64,000 nucleotides of DNA from Pelagibacterales bacterium SAG-MED05 (GTDB lineage: Bacteria; Pseudomonadota; Alphaproteobacteria; Pelagibacterales; Pelagibacteraceae), in contig JACWDC010000005.1 of the NCBI GenBank assembly GCA_014654415.1, positions 1 through 64,000 of the forward strand, given 5' to 3'. Below are positions 1 through 11,223 of the stretch, piece after piece (the first letter of the stretch is position 1; every line of letters starts with the position of its first letter). The position numbers were made by a program, and so were the translations under genes. The notes beneath the pieces are model-generated. The model had not been told where the DNA came from and ran no database searches. It was given only the letters and a program-made list of their open reading frames with translations.

Positions 1-34
1 ATCACAATTCTTATCTAAAATAAAAAGAACTTTC

Positions 35-63
35 TTGACGATTATATTTCTATTTCATATGTT
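35..63 (+). promoter_or_regulatory. Putative sigma-70-type promoter of carAB
   Basis: A TTGACG -35 box (35-40), a 17-base spacer and a TATGTT -10 box (58-63, 4 of 6 matches to TATAAT) lie before carA. Transcription would start near base 70, leaving a leader of roughly 35 bases. The call rests on consensus matching in AT-rich DNA, so it is moderate only. Confidence 0.45.
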
Positions 64-105
64 TCGCAAAATCATGTTTATAAGTTTTTTACTTTAACTT
101 ATGAG

Positions 106-1314
106 TTGTATTTGAAGCAATTTGTTCAAAATATAATCTCTTACAAAAATCTTAAAAAGATCGATTCTAATGCTATTTTAATTCTTCAAAACGGTAAGTT
201 CTTCAAAGGCACTGGTTTAGGTTACCAAGGAACAGCTACAGGAGAAGTCTGCTTCAATACATCTATCACAGGATATCAAGAAATAATTTCTGATCCCTCT
301 TATGCTGAGCAAATTATTAATTTTACTTTTCCTCATATTGGGAATGTAGGATCAAATAAAGAAGATCACGAGTCTGATAAAATTTGGACTAAAGGGGTAA
401 TAATTAATACTGAAATTACTGACCCTTCTAATTATAGATCTCTTAAACATTTAGATCAATGGCTCAAAAATAATAAAATTGTAGGAATTACTGGGATTGA
501 TACAAGAAATTTAACAAATTTTATAAGAGATAAAGGAGCGCCTAAAGGCACTATATCATTTTTAAAAAATAGTAAATTTAATATAAAAAAACTTCTTAAA
601 ACTACACAAAAGTGGAGTGGTTTAAAAAATTTAGATTTAGCAAAACAAGTTACAACCAAAAAAAATTATATTTGGAAAGATTTTAAAACTTGGAAAAAAG
701 GAGAAGGTTTCATAAAAAATAAAAAAAAATCATTGCACGTAATCGCCATAGATTATGGAATTAAAAAAAATATTTTGAGATACTTTTCAGACTTTAGTTG
801 CAAAGTAACAATAGTTTCTTGTAAAACAAGTGCAGAAGATATTTTAAAATTAAAACCTAATGGCATCTTTTTATCAAATGGCCCTGGAGATCCAGCGGCT
901 ACTGGAAAATATGCTATTCCAATTATAAAAGAATTTATAAAAAATAATCTTCCTGTGTTCGGAATTTGTTTAGGTCACCAATTACTTGGATTAGCTTTAG
1001 GAGCAAAAACCAAGAAAATGAATTTGGGCCATAGGGGAGCTAACCATCCTGTTAAGAATTTGATCAAAGGCAATGTAGAGATAACGAGTCAAAACCACGG
1101 ATTTGAAATAGTTAAGAAAGGTTTACCAAGAAATATTCAAGTTACTCATCAATCTCTTTTCGATAATAGTATAGAAGGAATTAAACTTAAATCTAAACCA
1201 GTTTTTTCTGTTCAATATCATCCTGAGTCTAATCCTGGACCACAGGATAGTGTTTATTTATTTGAAGAGTTTGTAAAAAGTATGAAAAAAAATGCCAAAA
1301 AGAAAAGATATTAA
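106..1314 (+). CDS. carA: Carbamoyl-phosphate synthase small (glutaminase) subunit
   Basis: CarA hydrolyses glutamine and passes ammonia to CarB for carbamoyl phosphate, the precursor of pyrimidines and arginine. The N-terminal CPSase domain covers about residues 23-160. The class I glutamine amidotransferase domain follows (about 210-390), with nucleophile Cys288 in GICLGHQ and His372/Glu374 in YHPES, so the catalytic triad is intact. Length 402 is close to normal, but homology begins only near residue 23 ([11 protein letters not shown]), giving an N-terminal extension. No ATG is available in frame: the start must be TTG at 106 or TTG at 112. An out-of-frame ATG at 101 opens a four-codon ORF ending at 115. 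The gene overlaps carB by 23 bases. Confidence 0.95.
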   Translation: MYLKQFVQNIISYKNLKKIDSNAILILQNGKFFKGTGLGYQGTATGEVCFNTSITGYQEIISDPSYAEQIINFTFPHIGNVGSNKEDHESDKIWTKGVIINTEITDPSNYRSLKHLDQWLKNNKIVGITGIDTRNLTNFIRDKGAPKGTISFLKNSKFNIKKLLKTTQKWSGLKNLDLAKQVTTKKNYIWKDFKTWKKGEGFIKNKKKSLHVIAIDYGIKKNILRYFSDFSCKVTIVSCKTSAEDILKLKPNGIFLSNGPGDPAATGKYAIPIIKEFIKNNLPVFGICLGHQLLGLALGAKTKKMNLGHRGANHPVKNLIKGNVEITSQNHGFEIVKKGLPRNIQVTHQSLFDNSIEGIKLKSKPVFSVQYHPESNPGPQDSVYLFEEFVKSMKKNAKKKRY

Positions 1315-4300
1315 AAAAATATTAGTTATAGGCGCTGGTCCAATTATTATTGGTCAGGCTTGTGAATTTGATTATTCAGGCACTCAAGCATGTAAAGCTT
1401 TGAAAGATGAAGGCTACAAAGTAATTTTAATCAATTCTAATCCAGCAACAATTATGACTGATCCCGATGTTGCTGATAAAACTTATATTGAACCTATCAC
1501 TTTAACAGTTCTAGAAAAAATTTTAGTTAAAGAAAAACCTGATGCAATTCTTCCAACGATGGGAGGGCAAACTGCTTTGAATTTAGCTATGGAGGCTGAG
1601 AAAAAAGGTATTCTCAAGAAATACAAAATCGAACTTATTGGCGCTAATTCAAAAGCAATTGCAAATGCAGAGGATAGGAAAAAATTTAGAAAAAATATGT
1701 TAGATATTGGTTTAGACCTGCCTAAATCAAAAATTGTAAATAATATTAATCAAGCGTCAAAAGTTTTAAAAAAAATTGGTTTTCCAGCAATTATACGACC
1801 TGCTTTCACACTTGGAGGTCTTGGTGGAGGAATTGCGAAAACTAAAAAAGAATTTTTTAGAATAATTAAAACTGGTCTACAAGAATCTCCTGTTAGTCAA
1901 GTATTAGTCGAAGAATGCTTGGAAGGATGGAAAGAGTTTGAGATGGAGGTTGTAAGAGATAAAAAAGATAATTGTATAATAATATGCTCTATTGAAAATG
2001 TTGATCCTATGGGAATTCATACTGGGGACTCGGTAACTATCGCTCCAGCATTAACTTTAACTGATAAAGAATATCAGGTCATGAGAAATGCATCCATAGC
2101 CTGCTTGAGAAAAATAGGAGTAGAAACAGGAGGGTCAAATGTTCAATTCGCAATAAATCCAAAAGATGGAAGAATGGTTATAATAGAAATGAACCCAAGA
2201 GTTTCTAGATCCTCCGCTTTAGCTTCAAAAGCCACTGGATTTCCAATAGCAAAAGTCGCTGCAAAGCTAGCGGTTGGATATACTTTAGATGAATTAAAAA
2301 ATGAAATAACTAAAGTAACTCCTGCTTCTTTTGAGCCAACTATTGACTATGTTGTAACTAAAATTCCAAGATTTACTTTTGAAAAATTTTCAACTTCTGC
2401 TGCTGTTTTGGGAACATCTATGAAATCTGTTGGTGAGGCAATGGCAATAGGTAGAAATTTCAAAGAATCTTTACAAAAAGCATTGGTTTCCCTTGAAACT
2501 GGATTTTCAGGAATAGATCAGATTTTCAATTTAAAAACTAAACAAATTGAAAAACAGCTAAAAGAAAATATACCTAATAAGATTTTGCTTGTTGGTGAAG
2601 CCATAAGAAAAAAAATTAATATTAAAAAAATACAAAAGCTTTCAAAAATTGATCCCTGGTTCTTAAATCAAGTAAAAGACATCATAGATAGTGAAAATAA
2701 AATAAAAAAAAATGGGCTGCCTAAAACATATAACGAATTTAATTATATAAAGTCTATTGGTTTTTCAGATAAAAAATTATCAGAACTTACAAGTATTTCT
2801 GAAAATATTGTAAGAAAAAAAAGAACAGCATTAAAAATTTTACCCGTATACAAAAAAGTTGATACTTGTGCTTCTGAGTTTAAATCATTTACACCTTATA
2901 TGTATTCTACTTATCAAAGAAACTTTTCAATGAATACTGAATGTGAGGCTGAGCCATCTAGTAGAAAAAAGATTATTATTCTTGGCGGTGGGCCTAACAG
3001 GATTGGTCAGGGTATAGAATTTGATTATTGTTGTTGTCAAGCAAGTTTCGCTTTGAAAAAAGCTGGATTTGAAACAATTATGGTAAACTGCAATCCTGAA
3101 ACAGTTTCTACTGATTATGATACGAGTGATAGATTATATTTTGAACCTTTAATAGAAGAATTTGTTTTTAACATTATTAAGAAGGAGAAAACAAAAGGAA
3201 ATCTGATTGGTGTTATAGCGCAATTTGGGGGACAAACTCCAATTAAATTAGCTAAATTTTTACACGAGAACAAGCTTCCAATATTAGGTACACAATACAC
3301 TTCGATTGATCTTGCTGAAGATAGAGATAGGTTTAGAAGTCTTTTAAATAAATTAAAATTAAAACAAGCTGAAAGCGGTATAGCAAAAACTTTTCCTCAG
3401 GCTTTAAAAATAGCTGAAAAAATTGGTTTACCATTAATGGTAAGACCATCTTATGTATTAGGCGGAAGAGCAATGGAAATTGTTCATGAAAAAAAACAGC
3501 TTAAAAATTTTGTTCTAGAAGCATTTAAAGCTGCAGAAAAAAATCCAATTTTAATAGATAAATTTATTGCTAATGCAATGGAAGTTGACGTTGATGCTTT
3601 ATCAGATGGTAAACAAGTTTTTGTTGCTGGTATTATGCAGCACATTGAAGAAGCTGGTATTCATTCAGGAGACTCAGCATGTAGTTTGCCTCCAGTTTCA
3701 ATTAAGTCTTTTTTAATAAAAGAAATTGAGAACCAAACAAAGAGGCTAGCCTTAGCGCTTAAAGTAAAAGGTTTTATGAATGTTCAATTTGCAATTAAAA
3801 ATGATAAAATTTTTGTCATAGAGGTCAACCCCAGAGCAAGTAGAACTGTCCCGTTTGTGTCTAAAGCAAAAAACCTGCCCTTAGCTAAAATTGCATCTAG
3901 AGTAATGGCAGGTGAGAATTTATCAAAGTTTAATTTAAAAAGTAAAACAAAAAAAATGTTTGCGGTAAAAGAAGCAGTTTTTCCTTTTAATAAATTTCCA
4001 AGCAGTGATCTTTTGCTTGGACCAGAAATGAAATCCACAGGTGAAGTCATGGGATTTGATGAAAACTTTGGAATGGCTTTTGCTAAAAGTCAAATAGCAG
4101 CTTCTAATTCCCTTCCTACTAAAGGATTGGCATTTCTATCTCTAAAAAATAGTCATAAAAATGAAGGGATAGCTTTGGCGAAACAATTATCTAAACTGAA
4201 TTTTAAACTTTGCGGTACTGGCGGAACTGCGGATTATATAATTAAGCATGGAATTAAGTGTAAAAAAATTAATAAAGTTAACCAGGGATCTCCTCACATT

Positions 4301-4516
4301 GTTGATGTGTTAAATGCAAAAAAAATTGCTTTAGTAATTAATACTGGTGGTGGTAATAGTGAAAAACAACTAAATGATGCTTTAGCATTAAGAAGGGCTA
4401 CTTTAGCAAATAAAGTCCCCTATTGTACAAATATGTCGACGGCTTATGTTTGTTTGGAAGGAATAAAGTCCCTTAAAACAAAAAAAATGACTGTTACCTC
4501 GCTCCAAGATATTTAA
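1292..4516 (+). CDS. carB: Carbamoyl-phosphate synthase large subunit
   Basis: CarB makes carbamoyl phosphate from bicarbonate, ammonia and two ATP, working with CarA in the cytoplasm. At 1074 residues it has the full family length: two homologous ATP-grasp halves (each opening with a glycine-rich stretch, [11 protein letters not shown] near residue 13 and [11 protein letters not shown] near residue 567), and a C-terminal MGS-like allosteric domain (about 940-1070, with GTGGTADYI). The start lies inside the end of carA, so the two are translationally coupled. It converges on the oxygenase-like gene with only 8 bases between the stop codons. Confidence 0.97.
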   Translation: MPKRKDIKKILVIGAGPIIIGQACEFDYSGTQACKALKDEGYKVILINSNPATIMTDPDVADKTYIEPITLTVLEKILVKEKPDAILPTMGGQTALNLAMEAEKKGILKKYKIELIGANSKAIANAEDRKKFRKNMLDIGLDLPKSKIVNNINQASKVLKKIGFPAIIRPAFTLGGLGGGIAKTKKEFFRIIKTGLQESPVSQVLVEECLEGWKEFEMEVVRDKKDNCIIICSIENVDPMGIHTGDSVTIAPALTLTDKEYQVMRNASIACLRKIGVETGGSNVQFAINPKDGRMVIIEMNPRVSRSSALASKATGFPIAKVAAKLAVGYTLDELKNEITKVTPASFEPTIDYVVTKIPRFTFEKFSTSAAVLGTSMKSVGEAMAIGRNFKESLQKALVSLETGFSGIDQIFNLKTKQIEKQLKENIPNKILLVGEAIRKKINIKKIQKLSKIDPWFLNQVKDIIDSENKIKKNGLPKTYNEFNYIKSIGFSDKKLSELTSISENIVRKKRTALKILPVYKKVDTCASEFKSFTPYMYSTYQRNFSMNTECEAEPSSRKKIIILGGGPNRIGQGIEFDYCCCQASFALKKAGFETIMVNCNPETVSTDYDTSDRLYFEPLIEEFVFNIIKKEKTKGNLIGVIAQFGGQTPIKLAKFLHENKLPILGTQYTSIDLAEDRDRFRSLLNKLKLKQAESGIAKTFPQALKIAEKIGLPLMVRPSYVLGGRAMEIVHEKKQLKNFVLEAFKAAEKNPILIDKFIANAMEVDVDALSDGKQVFVAGIMQHIEEAGIHSGDSACSLPPVSIKSFLIKEIENQTKRLALALKVKGFMNVQFAIKNDKIFVIEVNPRASRTVPFVSKAKNLPLAKIASRVMAGENLSKFNLKSKTKKMFAVKEAVFPFNKFPSSDLLLGPEMKSTGEVMGFDENFGMAFAKSQIAASNSLPTKGLAFLSLKNSHKNEGIALAKQLSKLNFKLCGTGGTADYIIKHGIKCKKINKVNQGSPHIVDVLNAKKIALVINTGGGNSEKQLNDALALRRATLANKVPYCTNMSTAYVCLEGIKSLKTKKMTVTSLQDI

Positions 4517-4524
4517 TAATTGAA

Positions 4525-5187
4525 TTATTTAACTTTCCAGTCAGTTTCAAAAGTAACATAATTAATTTGAATGCATCTTCGCTCTTTTTTGATTTCTTTT
4601 TTTTCCATGCCATGCCAGGAGTCTGGTCCGCTCGTGAAGAAATATCCATAATTGTGTTTATAAGGAACTGTTTTAACTTTTGTAAGTTTTTTATCATAAA
4701 AGTCGGTGCCTAAATTTTCTGATTCATTATGAAGGTTAATAAAAATTATAGATGACATAAGCTTCTCTTTAATATCGCAATGGGGTTTAAGCCAAAAACC
4801 TTCTCTATCACAAATAACTTCTAATCTTACGTAAGAATTGCTTAAATCCTTAGCTATTAAATTACCTATTTTTGTGTAGACTTCAGGAGATCTTAATTCT
4901 TCAATAAATTTTTTAAGGTGAGGAAATTCATTGGCGTTTTCTTTAGTAACATAGCATCTTAATTTTTTTGCTTTTCCTCCATCTTGTATGCCTGAACGAA
5001 AAGTTCCATCTCCTCCATCAATTGCTCTGGTGCCGTCATAATTCAAATTTTCTTTTTTTGGATCAGCAATATTAGCGTTATGTATCTCTTTAATTGCCTC
5101 ATTGGTTAAAGGCTGCTTGATCTCAAAATGTTTAAAGGGATCATGAAAAGATACTGTTCTACCTTCAAGTGATTTAAATAATTCCAT
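4525..5187 (-). CDS. 2OG-Fe(II) oxygenase-like protein
   Basis: This 220-residue protein carries the iron triad layout of the 2-oxoglutarate/Fe(II) dioxygenase fold: an HxD motif in KPHCDIKEK, then a distal histidine in SWHGME, and an arginine about 12 residues later (KKERRCIQ) that could hold the 2OG carboxylate. No signal peptide or membrane segment is visible, so it is probably cytoplasmic. Its start lies inside the end of the ELM1-family gene (14-base overlap), so the two are one transcription unit and may act together. Prolyl-hydroxylase-like and small-molecule hydroxylases share this layout, and the substrate cannot be read from the sequence. Confidence 0.65.
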   Translation of the reverse strand: MELFKSLEGRTVSFHDPFKHFEIKQPLTNEAIKEIHNANIADPKKENLNYDGTRAIDGGDGTFRSGIQDGGKAKKLRCYVTKENANEFPHLKKFIEELRSPEVYTKIGNLIAKDLSNSYVRLEVICDREGFWLKPHCDIKEKLMSSIIFINLHNESENLGTDFYDKKLTKVKTVPYKHNYGYFFTSGPDSWHGMEKKEIKKERRCIQINYVTFETDWKVK

Positions 5188-6124
5188 TAGATTTCATTTT
5201 TTCTTTTATTATGGGAACAATTCTATTAATCTCATCTAACTTATCATAGCTCCAATTGTCAACTCTTTCACTCAATTCTTTTGTTATTCCAAGATTATTA
5301 AACTGAGAATAAAAATTTGTAAATCTTCTACTAGTTCTTTTTGGTTTAAACATAGCTACATAAATTGGCTTTCCTGTAAGTGCAGCTTCAGAAATCATTG
5401 ATGTTGAGTCGCAAGTTACAATTATATAGTCTGCTATTGCTAATGAGCTTAAATAAGCCTTTTTATTAATCTCTTTAATAACGTGATGATTAAAACTGAA
5501 TGTATTAAAAGCTTTTTTAATTACGAACTCAGGCGTTCTATAAGAGGGTATAACAACAATCTTATATTTGTCTGGGGTAAATAATGCCTTAATTTTATTA
5601 AAAACAAAATGAACTTCTTGCTCAGAATAATTATAATGTTTATTTGGTCCTCCAATAATAAAAGCTACGATCTTTTTCTTTTCTTTATTAAATCTTAAGT
5701 ATTTTGCATTCTCTGCGATTTCCTTTTTTGTTAAATAATGAATTGAGCCTTTAGTTTTTAGCACATTTGGTCCATTTAAACTATCGTGTTCAGGACAAAC
5801 AATTAAATCAAAATTTTTTAATGAAACTTTCGGATCTTGAATATGAATATTAAAAATTTCTTTTCCGAATCTTTTTTTTAAAGCAATTGAAGAAATCACA
5901 CTTTTTCTCCCACAGGAGATGATTATTTTAGAGTCACAGACAAATTTATTTGTTAATAAGTTTTCAGAAACAGGAGTAAATTTTGGTGGGATATAATTCC
6001 AAAAAGGTTTAAGTTTTATAGTTTCGTGTTTAAATGCTAGCTTTAAACCTTTTGCTAACCCCTCAACTTGGCTAACCATGCCGTGCATGCCTTGGGTTAA
6101 AAGAAGAGCTTTTAATTTTAACAT
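5174..6124 (-). CDS. ELM1-family (DUF1022) protein, GT-B-like fold
   Basis: The 316-residue protein resembles the mitochondrial fission ELM1 / DUF1022 family, common in alphaproteobacteria and plants. Family hallmarks seen are the N-terminal TQGMHGMVSQVEGLA stretch, the central IHIQDPKVSLKNFDLIVCPEHD block, a GGPNKHYNYS loop, and a C-terminal ADYIIVTCDSTSMISEAA motif similar to nucleotide-sugar-binding loops of GT-B glycosyltransferases. The biochemical role in bacteria is unknown to me. It is the first gene of a two-gene minus-strand unit with the oxygenase-like gene, and is divergent from trxB with only 24 bases between the starts. Confidence 0.7.
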   Translation of the reverse strand: MLKLKALLLTQGMHGMVSQVEGLAKGLKLAFKHETIKLKPFWNYIPPKFTPVSENLLTNKFVCDSKIIISCGRKSVISSIALKKRFGKEIFNIHIQDPKVSLKNFDLIVCPEHDSLNGPNVLKTKGSIHYLTKKEIAENAKYLRFNKEKKKIVAFIIGGPNKHYNYSEQEVHFVFNKIKALFTPDKYKIVVIPSYRTPEFVIKKAFNTFSFNHHVIKEINKKAYLSSLAIADYIIVTCDSTSMISEAALTGKPIYVAMFKPKRTSRRFTNFYSQFNNLGITKELSERVDNWSYDKLDEINRIVPIIKEKMKSNGII

Positions 6125-6148
6125 TAGTTACTATATAAACATATCATA

Positions 6149-7099
6149 ATGAATAATAAATCATCTAAACATACAAAAGTGTTAATTCTTGGATCAGGGC
6201 CTGCGGGTTATACGGCAGCAATTTATGCTGCTAGAGCAATGCTTAAGCCAATTTTAATTCATGGTTCACAACCAGGAGGTCAATTAACCACAACTACGGA
6301 TGTGGAGAATTACCCTGGTTATTCAAAGGTAATTCAAGGACCTTGGTTAATGGAAGAGATGAAAGGACAAGCTAAGGCTGTTGGAACAGAAATGATACAA
6401 GACCATATCAGCAAAGTAGATTTATCAAAAAAACCCTTTGAAGTTTTCGGCGATAGTGGCCAAGTTTATACAACTGACTCCATTATTATATCTACAGGGG
6501 CGCAGGCAAGATGGCTTAATCTTAAGTCTGAACAAAATTTTAGAGGCTTTGGAGTTTCGGCGTGCGCGACTTGTGACGGATTCTTTTTCAAAGATAAAGA
6601 AGTTGCAGTTGTTGGTGGCGGTAATGCTGCGGTAGAAGAAGCAATGTTTTTAACTAAGTTTGCTTCAAAGGTTAAACTTATTCATAGAAGAAATGAATTG
6701 AGAGCAGAAAAAATGCTTCAAGAAAAATTGAAATCTAATAAAAAAATTGAAATTTTCTGGGATAGCGTTGTTGAAGAGGTGGTTGGAACAAACGAGCCAA
6801 AAAGTGTTAAAGGAATAAAAATCAAAAGCACAAAAAATAACTCGATAAAAGAATTAAAAGTTGATGGATTGTTTATTGCAATAGGTCATGATCCGGCAAC
6901 ATCCCTATTTAAGAATCAATTAAAGATGGATGAAGAAGGATATCTTATTACAAAGCCTGACTCTACAGAAACAAATGTTCCTGGAGTATTTGCTGCCGGA
7001 GATGTTAAAGATAAAATTTTTAGACAAGCAGTGACTGCAGCTGGAATGGGATGTATGTCAGCTTTAGAGGCTGAAAAATTCCTTTCTCATTCTAAGTAA
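6149..7099 (+). CDS. trxB: Thioredoxin reductase
   Basis: This FAD- and NADPH-dependent enzyme reduces thioredoxin in the cytoplasm. Residues 11-20 form the FAD Rossmann motif (LGSGPAG), the redox pair is Cys139/Cys142 in ACATCDG, a second glycine-rich motif (VVGGGNAAVEEA, about 154-165) binds NADPH, and AAGDV near 284 is the C-terminal FAD motif. The 316-residue length is standard for the low-molecular-weight class. The end overlaps the convergent aminotransferase gene by 8 bases. Confidence 0.97.
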   Translation: MNNKSSKHTKVLILGSGPAGYTAAIYAARAMLKPILIHGSQPGGQLTTTTDVENYPGYSKVIQGPWLMEEMKGQAKAVGTEMIQDHISKVDLSKKPFEVFGDSGQVYTTDSIIISTGAQARWLNLKSEQNFRGFGVSACATCDGFFFKDKEVAVVGGGNAAVEEAMFLTKFASKVKLIHRRNELRAEKMLQEKLKSNKKIEIFWDSVVEEVVGTNEPKSVKGIKIKSTKNNSIKELKVDGLFIAIGHDPATSLFKNQLKMDEEGYLITKPDSTETNVPGVFAAGDVKDKIFRQAVTAAGMGCMSALEAEKFLSHSK

Positions 7100-8279
7100 G
7101 GCTATCACAAAAAGATTTAATCCTTTCCATAGCTCTTTTTAAATTTTCCATGGAAGTTGCATAAGAAATTCTAAAATAACCTTCCAAACCAAAAGCAGAG
7201 CCTTGTACTACTGCAACTTCTGCTTTCTCTAAAAGTTTTTCTACGAATTCTTTATCTGTTTTTAATTTTGTTTTTTTTCCTAGCAACTTTTTACAGCTTG
7301 GAAAAACATAAAATGCCCCTTCCGGTCTCAAACAACTTAATCCATTAATGTCATTTAAATTATTTACGACAAAGTCTCTTCTTTTTTTAAAAGAATTTGC
7401 ACGCTCTTGAATGAAATCCTGTGTCCCATTAAGAGCTTCGACTGCAGCTGCTTGACTAATTGAAGTAGGATTGCTTGTTGATTGAGACTGGATCTTTGCT
7501 ATTGCTTTAATTATTTCTTTTGGACCCGCAGCATATCCTATTCTCCAACCTGTCATCGAATATGATTTGCTTACGCCATTCATTGTTAATGTTCTATCTT
7601 TCAAAGATTTAATCTGGGCGATTGTGAAAAATTTAAAATTATCATAAGTAATATGTTCATAAATATCATCACTTAAAATATAAACATTTTTATATTTTAT
7701 TAAAACTTTTGATAACTCTTCAATTTCTTTTTTTGTATAAGCAGAACCAGTTGGATTAGATGGAGAATTTAAAATTATCCATTTAGTTTTTTTAGATATA
7801 GCTTTTTCTAACTTTTTTGGTGTTAATTTAAAATGTTCCTTTTCTTCACATTTTACAATTTTTGGTTTGCCGCCTGCTAAAAGAATAATGTCAGGATAAG
7901 ACACCCAATACGGAGCAGGTATAATAACTTCGTCTCCTTTATTAACTGTTGCCATAAAGGTGTTATATAAAACTTGCTTTCCACCAGTTCCAACCGTTAT
8001 TTGATCAAGATCATAGGCTAATCCATTCTCCCTTGAGAATTTATTTTGCACTGCCTTTTTTAAAGCCGGTGTTCCATCAACAGCAGTGTATTTGGTGTCA
8101 CCCTTTTTAATTGCTTCTATAGCAGCCTCTTTTATGTTGTCTGGAGTATCAAAATCAGGTTCTCCTGCCCCTAGCCCTATAATATCTTTACCAGCTGCTC
8201 GCATTTCCCTGGCTTTTGAGGTTACTGCCATGGTAGGTGACGGTTTTATACGTTTTAAACTGTTGGAAACTATGCTCAT
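7092..8279 (-). CDS. aspC: Aspartate aminotransferase, class I PLP
   Basis: A fold-type I aminotransferase of 395 residues. It probably interconverts aspartate and oxaloacetate with glutamate/2-oxoglutarate. The PLP lysine sits in NGVSKSYSMTGWRIGY, the conserved NSPSNPTGSAY loop binds cofactor and substrate, and the substrate-carboxylate arginine is in GYFRISYATS. The N-terminal sequence SLKRIKPSPTMAV is typical of the alphaproteobacterial AatA type (subgroup Ib), which may also accept prephenate. It is divergent from uvrB (38 bases) and overlaps the end of trxB. Confidence 0.93.
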   Translation of the reverse strand: MSIVSNSLKRIKPSPTMAVTSKAREMRAAGKDIIGLGAGEPDFDTPDNIKEAAIEAIKKGDTKYTAVDGTPALKKAVQNKFSRENGLAYDLDQITVGTGGKQVLYNTFMATVNKGDEVIIPAPYWVSYPDIILLAGGKPKIVKCEEKEHFKLTPKKLEKAISKKTKWIILNSPSNPTGSAYTKKEIEELSKVLIKYKNVYILSDDIYEHITYDNFKFFTIAQIKSLKDRTLTMNGVSKSYSMTGWRIGYAAGPKEIIKAIAKIQSQSTSNPTSISQAAAVEALNGTQDFIQERANSFKKRRDFVVNNLNDINGLSCLRPEGAFYVFPSCKKLLGKKTKLKTDKEFVEKLLEKAEVAVVQGSAFGLEGYFRISYATSMENLKRAMERIKSFCDSLT

Positions 8280-8317
8280 TGAATTTTATAATGTTTTTTA
8301 ATTATTATTAACACAAA

Positions 8318-10486
8318 ATGCAAAATACTTATCAAGAAAAAATACTAGATATTGAGACTACTAACAACTCCATAAAGAAGAAATTAGAAGGTGGTATCAA
8401 ATTTAAAATCAAAAGTGATTTTCAACCAGCTGGTGATCAGCCTCAGGCTATAAAATCACTAACTCAAAATTTAAAAAATAAAAAAAATGAACAGGTTCTC
8501 CTAGGTGTAACTGGCTCAGGCAAAACTTTCACAATGGCAAAAGTAATTGAGGCCACAAACAGACCTGCTTTGGTCCTAGCTCCTAATAAAACTTTGGCTG
8601 CTCAATTGTATGGAGAATTTAAAAGTTTTTTTCCAGAAAATGCTGTTGAATATTTTGTTTCTTATTACGACTATTATACTCCTGAAGCGTATGTTCCAAG
8701 GTCAGATACGTATATAGAGAAAGAAGCATCTATTAACGAACAAATAGATAGAATGAGACACTCAGCAACTAGATCATTATTAGAAAGAGATGATGTAATA
8801 ATTGTAGCTAGTGTTTCGTGTATTTATGGACTTGGTTCGGTAGAAGCTTATAGCAAAATGACTATAACTCTTAAAAAAAACAATGAGTACGATAGAGATC
8901 AATTAATAAGAACATTTATAACCCTACAATATAAAAGAAATGATCAAAATTTTTTTAGAGGAACTTTTAGAGTGCGAGGTGAAAATTTAGAAATTTTTCC
9001 ATCTCATTTAGAAGACAGAGCTTGGCGAGTAAGTTTTGATTTTAATAAATTGAAAAAAATTGAAGAATTTGATCCACTAACAGGAGATAAAACTAATGAT
9101 TACTCTATTATAAAAATTTACGCAAATAGTCATTACATAACTCCAAAACCAACGATGGAACAAGCAATTAAACAAATTAAATCTGAGTTAGCCGAAACAT
9201 TAAAAAAACATCGTGCAAATAATAAGTTGTTGGAAGAACAAAGATTGAGAGAAAGAACTAAGTTTGATTTAGAAATGATAGAAGCAACAGGAACTTGTGC
9301 GGGTATCGAGAATTATTCAAGATTTTTATCCGGAAGAAAAGCTGGAGAACCACCTCCAACTTTATTTGAATATTTTCCTGACAATACAATCATATTTGTA
9401 GACGAAAGCCATGTAACAGTCCCACAATTAAATGGAATGTATAAAGGAGATAGAACTAGAAAAAGTACTTTAGCTGAATATGGTTTTAGACTGCCATCAT
9501 GTATGGATAACCGACCACTTAAATTTGAAGAGTGGGATATGATGAGAACTCAAACAGTATTTGTTTCTGCTACTCCTGGTCCATGGGAATTAAAACAAAC
9601 TGAAAATAAATATATCGATCAAATAATAAGGCCGACCGGCTTAATTGATCCGCCAGTACAAATTAGGCCAGCAAAAACTCAAGTGGATGATTTAATGCAC
9701 GAGGCTGCTAAAGTAATTGAAAAAGGTTATAGAATTTTAGCAACAACTTTAACAAAAAAAATGGCAGAGGATCTTACTGAATACCTTCATGAAAATGGAC
9801 TTAAGGTAAGATATATGCACTCTGATATTGACACCTTGGAAAGAATTGAAATTATAAGAGATCTTAGACTAGGAGTATTTGATATTTTAGTTGGAATAAA
9901 CCTTTTAAGAGAAGGATTAGATATTCCAGAATGTGGTTTAGTCGGAATTCTTGATGCAGACAAAGAAGGATTTTTAAGATCTGAAACATCTCTAATACAA
10001 ACTATCGGTAGAGCAGCTAGAAACATTGATGGTAAAGTGATTCTCTATGCTGATAAAGTTACCAAAAGTATTGGTAAAGCTATCCAAGAAACAGATCGTC
10101 GAAGAAATAAACAGTTAGAATATAATAAAAAAAATAATATTACTGCACAGTCAATTAAGAAAGAAATAGGCGATATCTTGGAGTCGGTTTATGAGAAGGA
10201 TTACGTAAATATCAAAGAGTCAAATATAGGTGGTAATCTAAAAAAACATCTAAAAGGATTAAATAAAAAGATGAAAGAGTCTGCTGCTAACTTAGAATTT
10301 GAAGAGGCAGCAAAAATGAGGGATGAAATAAGAAAATTAGAAGCAAGTGAATTAGAAATAACATTGAACCCTAAAATAAGTCAGTATAACCTCAAGAACA
10401 AAGTTTATCCTAAAGGTAGATCAACACTTGGTATGCCTGGGACAAAAACAAAGAAACAAAAAAAAAAATGGAAGCCAAAAAAATAA
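8318..10486 (+). CDS. uvrB: Excinuclease ABC subunit B
   Basis: UvrB is the damage-verifying helicase-like subunit of nucleotide excision repair. The Walker A motif [10 protein letters not shown] sits near residues 63-72. The beta-hairpin region [20 protein letters not shown], the DESHV Walker B, the helicase motifs of domain 3 ([19 protein letters not shown]) and a C-terminal UVR motif ([13 protein letters not shown]) that contacts UvrC are all present. Length 722 includes a roughly 25-residue leader before the usual start and a lysine-rich tail. It heads a coupled gene run that also contains uvrC; folM starts 19 bases before its stop. Confidence 0.98.
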   Translation: MQNTYQEKILDIETTNNSIKKKLEGGIKFKIKSDFQPAGDQPQAIKSLTQNLKNKKNEQVLLGVTGSGKTFTMAKVIEATNRPALVLAPNKTLAAQLYGEFKSFFPENAVEYFVSYYDYYTPEAYVPRSDTYIEKEASINEQIDRMRHSATRSLLERDDVIIVASVSCIYGLGSVEAYSKMTITLKKNNEYDRDQLIRTFITLQYKRNDQNFFRGTFRVRGENLEIFPSHLEDRAWRVSFDFNKLKKIEEFDPLTGDKTNDYSIIKIYANSHYITPKPTMEQAIKQIKSELAETLKKHRANNKLLEEQRLRERTKFDLEMIEATGTCAGIENYSRFLSGRKAGEPPPTLFEYFPDNTIIFVDESHVTVPQLNGMYKGDRTRKSTLAEYGFRLPSCMDNRPLKFEEWDMMRTQTVFVSATPGPWELKQTENKYIDQIIRPTGLIDPPVQIRPAKTQVDDLMHEAAKVIEKGYRILATTLTKKMAEDLTEYLHENGLKVRYMHSDIDTLERIEIIRDLRLGVFDILVGINLLREGLDIPECGLVGILDADKEGFLRSETSLIQTIGRAARNIDGKVILYADKVTKSIGKAIQETDRRRNKQLEYNKKNNITAQSIKKEIGDILESVYEKDYVNIKESNIGGNLKKHLKGLNKKMKESAANLEFEEAAKMRDEIRKLEASELEITLNPKISQYNLKNKVYPKGRSTLGMPGTKTKKQKKKWKPKK

Positions 10487-11223
10487 TAGTTACTGGAGCG
10501 GCAAATCGAATTGGCAGATCTATAGCTTTAGAACTGGCAGGTTATGATATACAAATTGTTATTCATTATTCAAAATCTTTTTTTGCTGCAAAAAAACTTA
10601 AAATAGAATTAGAAAATTTAGGTTCAGTTGTTCATCTTTTAAAAGCTGACTTAAACAATCTTAAACAAACTCAAAGAGTAATTTCTTATGCTCGTAAAAA
10701 AATGAAAGGTTTAGATTGTTTGGTTAATAATGCATCTATTTTTGAAAATGACAATTTGATTAATTTTTCAGAAACAAGTTTTTTAAAGCATATGAATGTT
10801 AATTTGAAAGCTCCTGCAATTTTAATTCAAAACTTCGCTAAAGCATGTAAAGGCAACAAAGGAAATGTTATCAATATTATTGACCAAAGGGTTGAAAAAT
10901 TAACTCCTTTCTTTTTTTCTTATACTTTAAGTAAGTCTAGTCTAGCCACTTTGACTAAAACTTCTGCTATGAAATTAGCACCACATATAAGAGTTAATGC
11001 TGTTTCTCCAGGGCCAACATTGAAAAATAAACGCCAATCAGAAAAACATTTTAAAAAACAATGGAAATCCACAATACTTAAAAAGAAAGTAGATGAAAAA
11101 AATGTTAGTTCAGCTGTAAAGTTTTTAATCAATAATAGCAATATAACTGGCCAGATAATAAATGTAGACAGTGGTCAGCGCTTAGCTTGGAAAACACCAG
11201 ATATAATTAATGCAAAAGAATGA
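10468..11223 (+). CDS. folM: SDR-family pteridine reductase, FolM/PTR1-like
   Basis: A 251-residue short-chain dehydrogenase/reductase with the NADP(H) motif TGAANRIG (10-17) and NNAS (87-90). The catalytic set is Asp139, Tyr152 and Lys156. An aspartate 13 residues before the tyrosine, in place of the usual serine, is the pattern of pteridine reductase 1 and FolM, which reduce dihydromonapterin or dihydrofolate. The next gene is folB, with a 4-base overlap, which supports a pterin role. FolM could supply dihydrofolate reductase activity if the genome lacks folA, which cannot be judged from this window. The gene overlaps uvrB by 19 bases. Confidence 0.8.
   Translation: MEAKKIIVTGAANRIGRSIALELAGYDIQIVIHYSKSFFAAKKLKIELENLGSVVHLLKADLNNLKQTQRVISYARKKMKGLDCLVNNASIFENDNLINFSETSFLKHMNVNLKAPAILIQNFAKACKGNKGNVINIIDQRVEKLTPFFFSYTLSKSSLATLTKTSAMKLAPHIRVNAVSPGPTLKNKRQSEKHFKKQWKSTILKKKVDEKNVSSAVKFLINNSNITGQIINVDSGQRLAWKTPDIINAKE

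Noticed and set aside
4515-4529. AATAATTGAATTATT palindrome at the carB and oxygenase stops, as a bidirectional terminator
   Set aside because: The stem is AT-only and very short, and there is no adjoining T-tract, so a functional terminator is not supported.
8086-8301. 71-residue plus-strand ORF at the start of the aminotransferase gene
   Set aside because: It is antisense to a conserved region (GLGAGEPDFDTPDN block) and has no family features.
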